Source: an alpha proteobacterium SCGC AAA536-G10
GTDB taxonomy: Bacteria; Pseudomonadota; Alphaproteobacteria; Puniceispirillales; Marisalimonadaceae
Direction of reading: 5' to 3'
DNA: 64,000 nt
NCBI GenBank assembly: GCA_000384615.1
Contig: ARQU01000003.1
Coordinates: 18,634 to 82,633, forward strand
A model generated the notes under the pieces. The model had not been told where the DNA came from. It searched no databases and was given only the letters and a program-made list of their open reading frames with translations. Shown in pieces: positions 58,414-64,000 of this stretch. Both the position numbers and the translations under genes were made by a program. Numbering within the stretch: position 1 is the first letter of the stretch; each line of letters begins with the position of its first letter.

Positions 58414-58588
58414 AAAAGTATTATCGTCTCCAAAAATTAAATTTCTATGAATGAATAATTATGAAGAAAAAATTTCTATATTTATTTGTTTAAAAAAAAA
58501 AATAAGAAAAATTTTCATAAAACTTATTGCTTATTAGAACAATTTTCTTTTTACTTAAATTTTAAATTTTATATTTTAGGATCCATCT
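58414..58588. promoter_or_regulatory. 175-base leader region before metY
   Basis: This AT-rich gap holds a possible 10-codon frame (MKKKFLYLFV, starting at 58459) followed by a poly-A tract, and AGGA 7 bases before the metY ATG. I see no SAM riboswitch consensus and no stable GC-rich hairpin. It is noted because sulfur-assimilation genes often carry regulatory leaders in alphaproteobacteria. Confidence 0.3.
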
Positions 58589-59890
58589 ATGCAAAATTCA
58601 AAACATTCAGAAACAATTAGCTTGCACTCTGGTTGGAGGTCAGATGATACAACTGGATCAGTAGCTGTTCCAATTCATCAAACTACTAGTTATCTATTTA
58701 AAGATACTGACCAAGCGGCAAATTTATTTTCTTTATCTGAATTGGGTAACATTTATACAAGAATCATGAACCCAACAAATGATATTTTAGAAAAACGGAT
58801 TGCGGCTTTAGAGAATGGTGTAGCTGCTTTGGCATTGTCATCAGGTCAAACAGCTTCTGCATTCGCAATTCAAAATGTTGCAAAAGCAGGGGATAATGTA
58901 GTCAGTTCAACTGATTTATATGGAGGAACATGGAACTTATTTTCAAAAACCTTAAAAGATATGGGAATAGAAGTAAGATTTGTAGATCCGTCTAATCCAA
59001 ATGCCTTTGCAGATGCTACTGACAGTAGAACACGTGCGTATTACGCAGAAACGTTACCTAACCCAAAACTAAAAGTGTTTCCTATATCAGAAGTCAGTTC
59101 CATAGGAAAAAAATTTGGTATACCTCTTATTGTTGATAATACTGCTGCTCCAATTATTTGTAAGCCCATTGATCACGGGGCAGCTATTGTTGTTTATTCT
59201 TTGACTAAATATATTGGTGGTCATGGTAATTCTGTAGGGGGAATAATTGTAGATGGTGGTAATTTTGATTGGGAAGGGGCAGGAAAAGAAAGGCAACCAT
59301 CATTAAATACTCCAGATCCTTCTTATGAAGGCGTTGTTTGGGTAGAAGCAGCAAAATCCTTAGGCCCTATAGCATACATCATTAAAGCCAGAGTTACATT
59401 GTTAAGGGATCTTGGGGGAGCATTAAGTCCGTTTAATGCTTTTTTAATTTTACAAGGGCTAGAAACAATTTCTTTACGCATGAAAGCTCACTGTCAAAAT
59501 GCTTCCAATGTTGCACATTTTTTAAAAAATCATAATTTAGTAGATAATGTAATATATCCAGAATTAGAAACAGGAAATTTTAAATTATCCGCTAAAAAAT
59601 ATTTAAGAGGAGGATTTGGTGGTTTGGTTGGCTTTGAACTTAAGGGAGGAATTGATGCAGGTAAAAAATTTATAGATAATTTAGAGTTGTTTTATCACGT
59701 TGCAAACATTGGTGATTCAAGAAGTCTTGCAATACATCCAGCCTCTACCACTCATAGTCAGTTATCTAAGGAAGAACAATTTAAATCTGGCGTTTCTGAT
59801 GCTTATGTTAGATTGTCAATTGGTATCGAGCACATAGACGATATAATAAATGATTTAACAAACGCCCTCATTAAATCACAAGAGAGGTAA
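58589..59890 (+). CDS. metY: O-acetylhomoserine aminocarboxypropyltransferase
   Basis: MetY makes homocysteine directly from O-acetylhomoserine and sulfide with pyridoxal phosphate. The 433-residue length and the N-terminal TISLHSGWRSDDTTGSVAVP separate it from MetB and MetC, which are shorter. The PLP lysine is in YSLTKYIGGHGNSVGG. The C-terminal IHPASTTHSQLS segment binds the substrate carboxylate. An AGGA sequence lies 7 bases upstream of the ATG. Confidence 0.95.
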   Translation: MQNSKHSETISLHSGWRSDDTTGSVAVPIHQTTSYLFKDTDQAANLFSLSELGNIYTRIMNPTNDILEKRIAALENGVAALALSSGQTASAFAIQNVAKAGDNVVSSTDLYGGTWNLFSKTLKDMGIEVRFVDPSNPNAFADATDSRTRAYYAETLPNPKLKVFPISEVSSIGKKFGIPLIVDNTAAPIICKPIDHGAAIVVYSLTKYIGGHGNSVGGIIVDGGNFDWEGAGKERQPSLNTPDPSYEGVVWVEAAKSLGPIAYIIKARVTLLRDLGGALSPFNAFLILQGLETISLRMKAHCQNASNVAHFLKNHNLVDNVIYPELETGNFKLSAKKYLRGGFGGLVGFELKGGIDAGKKFIDNLELFYHVANIGDSRSLAIHPASTTHSQLSKEEQFKSGVSDAYVRLSIGIEHIDDIINDLTNALIKSQER

Positions 59891-59973
59891 TATAGTAATT
59901 TTATAAATGTTGGATATTTTTTTTAAATATTGTAAATAACTTATTATGATTTTTATATATAATAGATAGTATT

Positions 59974-60978
59974 GTGGCATTTGACGAAAAATTTTCTGTT
60001 GCTCCAATGATGGAATGGACAGATAAACATTGTAGATATTTTTTTAGACTTATGTCTAATTGTTCAACTTTATATACCGAGATGATTTCTGCAGATGCTA
60101 TAATATTTGGGCCTCGTGAAAAATTATTAAACTTTAACAAAGAAGAGTTACCTTGTGTTCTTCAATTAGGAGGTAATAATCCTAAAAAATTAGCCTTGGC
60201 TGCGCAGTATGGACAAGATTATGGCTACTCCAAAATTAACCTAAATATTGGTTGTCCATCTAATCGAGTGCAGAATGGTGCTTTTGGTGCATGCTTAATG
60301 AAGCATCCTAAACTAGTTGCTGAATGCGTTAAAATTATAAAAAATAATTGTCAAATACCTATAACTATAAAATGTAGGATTGGTGTTGATGATATGCACG
60401 AGGTGCAAGGACTAGATGAATTCATTGATGAAGTATCTGAAAATGGTATCGATTTGTTTGTGATCCATGCGAGAAAAGCACTTTTAAATGGTCTAAGTCC
60501 AAAACAAAATAGAGAGATACCTCCTTTAAATTATAATAGGGTTGGACTTTTAAAAAAAAGAAGACCTGATTTAAAAATTGTTATTAATGGCGGCATTAAA
60601 TCTATAAAAGAAGGCCAAGATTTAGTAAATAAGTTTGCACTAGATGGGTTTATGATTGGTAGAGAAGTATATAAAAATCCATATATATTATCTTCTATGG
60701 ATAGAATTGTGTTTAATAGTGAAGAAAAGATCAAATCTAGATATAAAGTTGCCATGGAAATGGCAGATTACATAGATAAGTTTATGAAAAAAGAAGAAGG
60801 TCATGTTAATGCAGTTACTAGACATATTTTAGGTTTGTATAACTCCCTTCCTGGTGCTAAAGAATGGAGGCGAGTATTAAGTGAGGATACCAGATTTTCA
60901 AAAAATGGAGACATTTTAAGGTTGGCGACAGATAATATAGAAGAATTTATACATACTAGAAGTTTGATTTTAGCCTAG
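59974..60978 (+). CDS. dusA: tRNA-dihydrouridine synthase (DusA type)
   Basis: DusA reduces uridines in the D-loop of tRNA using FMN and NADPH. The 334-residue protein has the DusA-type opening SVAPMMEWTDKHCRYFFR, the catalytic Cys in FGACLM after NIGCPSNRVQNG, and the FMN-binding VINGGIKSIKEG and MIGREVYKNP. The start is a GTG, because the only upstream ATG runs into a stop in another frame. It is followed by yciB 10 bases later. Confidence 0.94.
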   Translation: MAFDEKFSVAPMMEWTDKHCRYFFRLMSNCSTLYTEMISADAIIFGPREKLLNFNKEELPCVLQLGGNNPKKLALAAQYGQDYGYSKINLNIGCPSNRVQNGAFGACLMKHPKLVAECVKIIKNNCQIPITIKCRIGVDDMHEVQGLDEFIDEVSENGIDLFVIHARKALLNGLSPKQNREIPPLNYNRVGLLKKRRPDLKIVINGGIKSIKEGQDLVNKFALDGFMIGREVYKNPYILSSMDRIVFNSEEKIKSRYKVAMEMADYIDKFMKKEEGHVNAVTRHILGLYNSLPGAKEWRRVLSEDTRFSKNGDILRLATDNIEEFIHTRSLILA

Positions 60979-60988
60979 GAGGTTGCAG

Positions 60989-61546
60989 TTGGAAGAAGTT
61001 AATAAAAAAGAGGGATATAGGTCTATATTAGAAATGGGACCTTTATTGTTGTTTTTTGGAGTAAATTATTTTTATGGGATAATGGCAGGTACGGCAGTTT
61101 TAGTTGTAAGTACTCTGTTTTCTCTTATTCTGTCATGGTATTGGTTTAAAAATATACCAATGATGGCTGCAGCTGGATGTGTTGCAGTTGTTTTTTTTGG
61201 TGGATTAACAATTTTTTTTGATGATGAGTTTTTTATAAAGATAAAACCCACTATTGTGTCTATAATTATAGCCGGCATCCTTGCATCAGGAAAAATTTTA
61301 GGTAAAAATCCTTTGGCTGCTATTATGAAATCTGCAGTAAATTTAGATTTAGAAGGTTGGAACAAGCTGACTTGGTTATGGGTTGGCATGTTTATTATCA
61401 TGGCTATCGCTAATGAAATAGCTTGGCGTAATTTAACGACTGATCAATGGGTCTCTTTTAAAGCCTTTGGTATTCCAGTTTTGTCTCTTGGTTTCGGTCT
61501 ACTATCATTACCAATAATGCAAAAACATCAGATTAAAAAAGACTAA
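60989..61546 (+). CDS. yciB: Inner membrane protein YciB/IspA (septation protein A family)
   Basis: YciB is a membrane protein implicated in cell-envelope synthesis and division. The start is a TTG at 60989, because a full AGGAGG lies 6 bases upstream; a TTG at 60983 directly follows that site and is too close. The 185-residue product has five hydrophobic helices and the family motifs EMGPLLLFFGVNY, FIKIKPTIVSII and NLTWLWVGMF-like and NEIAWRN segments. It converges on ccmI. Confidence 0.92.
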   Translation: MEEVNKKEGYRSILEMGPLLLFFGVNYFYGIMAGTAVLVVSTLFSLILSWYWFKNIPMMAAAGCVAVVFFGGLTIFFDDEFFIKIKPTIVSIIIAGILASGKILGKNPLAAIMKSAVNLDLEGWNKLTWLWVGMFIIMAIANEIAWRNLTTDQWVSFKAFGIPVLSLGFGLLSLPIMQKHQIKKD

Positions 61547-61547
61547 C

Positions 61548-62765
61548 CTATTTTTTAATACTCTCTAGTTTTTTCGAAAGTTCAAGAGCCATTTGGGACT
61601 TTGGTGGAAGTTGACTTAACAATATAGTCCAATTATCGATTGCTATTTTATTTTCACCTGTTTTAAAAGCCTTCAAACCTCTAAAAAATAAAGCATTTAT
61701 GTTATTAGGTTCGCTATCTAATATCTCATTAACAAGCCTGCCTATTTCGGGGGTGAAGTTTGGGTCTTTTTGAGGAGGTAGTAATTCTTTTAAAAGTGTT
61801 TTTTTAAGATTCAGATTTTGAGGGCTAATTTCTATTGTAGTGCGTAATGCATTTATAGCTTTATCCATTTTATTAAGAACTTTATATGATTTGTATAATT
61901 TAACCCAGCCTTCTAAATCTTCTTTGTTTTTTGTTAAGCGAGATGCAAGCTGTTCGACCATTTGGTTGATCCTGATTTTTTGATCCTTCTTGTTTAAATT
62001 TAAAATTTCACTAGTAATCGGAGAATTAATATTTAAATTTTTTTTGAGACTTTTGCTTAAAACTTTGTCAGAAATACCCAAATTTCTCGCAGCCGAACGA
62101 ATATTAGTTTCAAGATCTTTTTCCCAAGCATCATTGCTGGAAGTATTTCTATATAATTTTGTCCATATTTCAAATGCCTTTTTTTCATTTCCAATTTGTG
62201 ATTGTAATAATCCATTTAAGAAATTTGCTCCAAGGTCCATTGGGTTTTCAGATAATGCTTCATTAATTAACATTTGTGCTTTTGATGTCACTTGACCATC
62301 AGCCTTTCTTACAATTGCTTGAGCGAGTAAAGATTTTAATCTTGGTGAATTTTTAATAGATAAAATTCTAGTTAGTGTTGAAATTTCAACATCAATCTTG
62401 TTAATTCGTGATGCGGTTGCGGCTAAGTCTAGAAGTATATTAATATTATTGGGACTCTCCTTAGACTTAGAAACCAATTCTTTAAATATCTTTAAATCTT
62501 GTTTTCTATTTTTGTCTTGAATGATATTTTCTTTTAAAAGTTTTTCCTTAGCTGTATGGAGTTTATTCATGTCTATAAAGGGGCTTCCTAACTCATAGTA
62601 GAGAATGGAACTAAGTAAAAAAAGAGATATCCCCCCAATATAAAAAAAAAGGTTTTTTGATTTTGGGCTTAACCCAATTTTTAGAGTCAAATTTTCATTA
62701 GATAAACTTTTAAAAATATAAATTGTTAATAGAAGAGTTAAAGTAAAGATTATAATAAATAGCAT
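61548..62765 (-). CDS. ccmI: Cytochrome c biogenesis protein CcmI (TPR chaperone)
   Basis: CcmI (CycH) presents apocytochrome c to the CcmFH heme ligase. The 405-residue protein has two N-terminal membrane helices (about 1-18 and 38-60) separated by a cytoplasmic loop, then a periplasmic region of TPR-like helical repeats with ALFFRGLKAFKTGENKIAIDNW near the end. It follows ccmH by 14 bases as the last gene of the leftward ccmF-G-H-I run. CcmI is variable in sequence, so the context is important for the call. Confidence 0.9.
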   Translation of the reverse strand: MLFIIIFTLTLLLTIYIFKSLSNENLTLKIGLSPKSKNLFFYIGGISLFLLSSILYYELGSPFIDMNKLHTAKEKLLKENIIQDKNRKQDLKIFKELVSKSKESPNNINILLDLAATASRINKIDVEISTLTRILSIKNSPRLKSLLAQAIVRKADGQVTSKAQMLINEALSENPMDLGANFLNGLLQSQIGNEKKAFEIWTKLYRNTSSNDAWEKDLETNIRSAARNLGISDKVLSKSLKKNLNINSPITSEILNLNKKDQKIRINQMVEQLASRLTKNKEDLEGWVKLYKSYKVLNKMDKAINALRTTIEISPQNLNLKKTLLKELLPPQKDPNFTPEIGRLVNEILDSEPNNINALFFRGLKAFKTGENKIAIDNWTILLSQLPPKSQMALELSKKLESIKK

Positions 62766-62779
62766 TGTGTAAGGCTCTT

Positions 62780-63175
62780 TTATTTATAATTAGATTTTAA
62801 AAATCTTATAACAAAAAATGAACCAAAAGCTAAAATTATAAAAGGTAAAAACCATAATAAAATTGTATTTGTTTTTAATGGTGGTTTTAACAAAATAGAA
62901 TCCCCATATCGGTCTCTCAAAAAATTATATATTTTTTCATCACTTATTCCGTCTTGTAATTTATCTTTTATTAAGACTTTTAAGTCTTTAGCTATTTCTG
63001 AATTAGAATCATCAATACTTTGATTTTGACAAACAAGGCATTTAATATTTTGAGAAATTTCCCTCGTCTTTTTTATAATAAAATCTTTATGGGGAGTATT
63101 TATGTCAGCTAATAAATTATTCTGAGATATTGATAAAACCAAACAAAATAGGAATATTTTTATATTTCTAAACAT
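62780..63175 (-). CDS. ccmH: Cytochrome c biogenesis protein CcmH
   Basis: CcmH is a periplasm-facing thiol reductase that keeps the CXXCH motif of apocytochrome c reduced. The 131-residue protein has a signal sequence, the LVCQNQSIDDSNSEIAKDL motif with the active CXXC (KCLVCQ), the LRDRYGDSILLKPP segment and one C-terminal membrane helix. It lies 3 bases after ccmG and 14 bases before ccmI. Confidence 0.96.
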   Translation of the reverse strand: MFRNIKIFLFCLVLSISQNNLLADINTPHKDFIIKKTREISQNIKCLVCQNQSIDDSNSEIAKDLKVLIKDKLQDGISDEKIYNFLRDRYGDSILLKPPLKTNTILLWFLPFIILAFGSFFVIRFLKSNYK

Positions 63176-63178
63176 TTT

Positions 63179-63739
63179 TTAATTTTCTTGTATTAAAGGT
63201 AAAACTTCAAACTTGAAACTATCATATAATAATGGACCAGCGTGACGATAAATAATTTTACCTTTTTCATTAATTAAAAATGTTTCAGGTACTCCATACA
63301 CGCCCCATTCAATTGCGACTTTGCCATACTCGTCAAGCCCAAGATTTTTATAAGGGTTACCAAATTCTGTTAAAAATTTTTTTGTATCTATAAATTTATC
63401 CTTATAAGCAACGCCAATCACAGGTATAATTTTACTTAATTCTTCCATAATAGGTACTTCTATTCTGCATGGAGCACACCAAGATGCAAAAAAGTTTACA
63501 GCAAATATTTGATTTTCAAAATTTTTGAAATTTAGATTTTGTTTTTGATTTAATGATCCAAAATATTTAACTTCTGGGATTAGTATTTCAGGAATATTTT
63601 TACCAATTAATTGTGATTTGATAGATTGTACTTTTTTGGGCTCGTTTTTCGCTTGATATAGTACTAATGCCGAAATAAAAAATATTAGTAAAAAGAATGT
63701 AAGTGGTAAAGTTTTTAAAATTGAGAAATTATTTTTCAT
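63179..63739 (-). CDS. ccmG: Thiol:disulfide interchange protein CcmG (DsbE)
   Basis: CcmG is a membrane-tethered thioredoxin that supplies electrons for cytochrome c maturation, probably reduced by the DsbD-like protein at 34.7 kb. The 186-residue protein has one N-terminal anchor helix (about 8-28), the active-site WCAPC in FFASWCAPCRIEVP, and the GVYGVPETFLI cis-Pro loop. It starts 5 bases after the ccmF stop. Confidence 0.96.
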   Translation of the reverse strand: MKNNFSILKTLPLTFFLLIFFISALVLYQAKNEPKKVQSIKSQLIGKNIPEILIPEVKYFGSLNQKQNLNFKNFENQIFAVNFFASWCAPCRIEVPIMEELSKIIPVIGVAYKDKFIDTKKFLTEFGNPYKNLGLDEYGKVAIEWGVYGVPETFLINEKGKIIYRHAGPLLYDSFKFEVLPLIQEN

Positions 63740-63744
63740 ATCTT

Positions 63745-64000
63745 TTAATTTATTATTTTTCTAGATTTTCTATTTTGTAAAATTGATACCAATCCACCTA
63801 AAGCCATTAGGCAAGCGCCTCCCCAAATCCATGAAACTAAAGGATTAAAATAAACTCTAATTGACCAACCAATTTTTTTATTACCATCTCCCAGTACTAG
63901 ATATGTATCGCCTAAAAAACTAGTTAAGATTGCAGCCTCTGTTGTTTGACTTTTTTCTGTCGGGTAAAAACGTTTTTCTGGTTTTAGTTTATTAATAACC
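63745..64000 (-). CDS. ccmF: Heme lyase subunit CcmF, C-terminal part (cut by window edge)
   Basis: The minus strand encodes 84 codons and a TAA that match the CcmF C-terminus: KRFYPTEKSQTTEAAI, then a periplasmic DTYLVLGDG segment, VYFNPLVSWIWGGACLMALGG as the last membrane helix and a Lys/Arg-rich tail. CcmF joins heme to apocytochrome c with CcmH and CcmI. The rest lies beyond the window. Confidence 0.94.
   Translation of the reverse strand, partial: VINKLKPEKRFYPTEKSQTTEAAILTSFLGDTYLVLGDGNKKIGWSIRVYFNPLVSWIWGGACLMALGGLVSILQNRKSRKIIN

Noticed and set aside
58414..58588. SAM-II or SAM-V riboswitch before metY
   Set aside because: I could not find the conserved pseudoknot sequences of either family; the region is mostly A/T with no matching core.

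Overview
The window is a gene-dense, very AT-rich bacterial chromosome segment with short intergenic gaps, many 1-8 base overlaps and no recognisable mobile element, CRISPR array, rRNA or tRNA. Gene content and local order are alphaproteobacterial: divergent purD/xseA, split F0 genes atpI-B-E-F'-F with both b and b' subunits, ispH-thrB-rnhA, smc-dsbA-dciA-mutY, rsmB-heparinase-purH, type 2 ArgC, DUF1674 and DUF1491. Low GC, compact spacing and a blue-tuned proteorhodopsin with its own retinal pathway point to a streamlined, sunlit-ocean alphaproteobacterium (SAR11-like, HIMB59/AEGEAN-169-like or similar). The exact clade cannot be fixed by reading alone.

Layout. 1-2.2 kb: purD start (leftward), xseA and an orphan secreted protein. 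2.2-11.2 kb: a leftward envelope block (acyltransferase, waaA, lpxK, lpxL, then a large subtilase autotransporter) with a divergent MsbA-type exporter. 11.2-15.1 kb: a small phosphatase, TldE/PmbA, ArgC and an unassigned protein. 15.1-20.7 kb: the phototrophy island: a 416-base regulatory gap with a perfect Fur-type palindrome, proteorhodopsin, a strong terminator, then crtI-crtB-crtY-blh. 20.7-25.4 kb: ubiA, rsmE, gshA, tldD. 25.6-31.4 kb: a full aa3-type cytochrome oxidase operon (coxB, coxA, ctaB, a tiny coxF-like gene, ctaG, coxC, surf1), running into thrC and an M16 protease. 34-40 kb: yqgE, a DsbD-like reductase, a peroxiredoxin, then rnhA, thrB, ispH. 40-42.6 kb: F0 ATP synthase genes. 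42.7-53.1 kb: smc, dsbA, dciA, mutY, purH, heparinase-like, rsmB. 53.1-61.5 kb: sdhAF4-like DUF1674, DUF1491, a ketopantoate-reductase-like protein, an acyl-CoA ligase, pgi, a PCuAC copper chaperone, metY, a DusA-type enzyme and yciB. 61.5-64 kb: ccmI, ccmH, ccmG and the end of ccmF.

The genes cover both sides of proton-motive-force biology. Proteorhodopsin and cytochrome oxidase generate the gradient, the F0 sector uses it, and the Ccm, Ctg/Cox11, Surf1, PCuAC and Dsb proteins build the respiratory chain. The most unusual reading is in the oxidase: both conserved carboxylates of the non-redox Mg/Mn site at the subunit I/II interface are replaced by amides (Asp to Asn in CoxA, Glu to Gln in CoxB), while the other catalytic and proton-channel residues I checked are intact. 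The second is the Fur-type operator upstream of proteorhodopsin, which suggests iron control of light harvesting or of an unrecognised leftward transcript. I found no clearly new multi-gene system.
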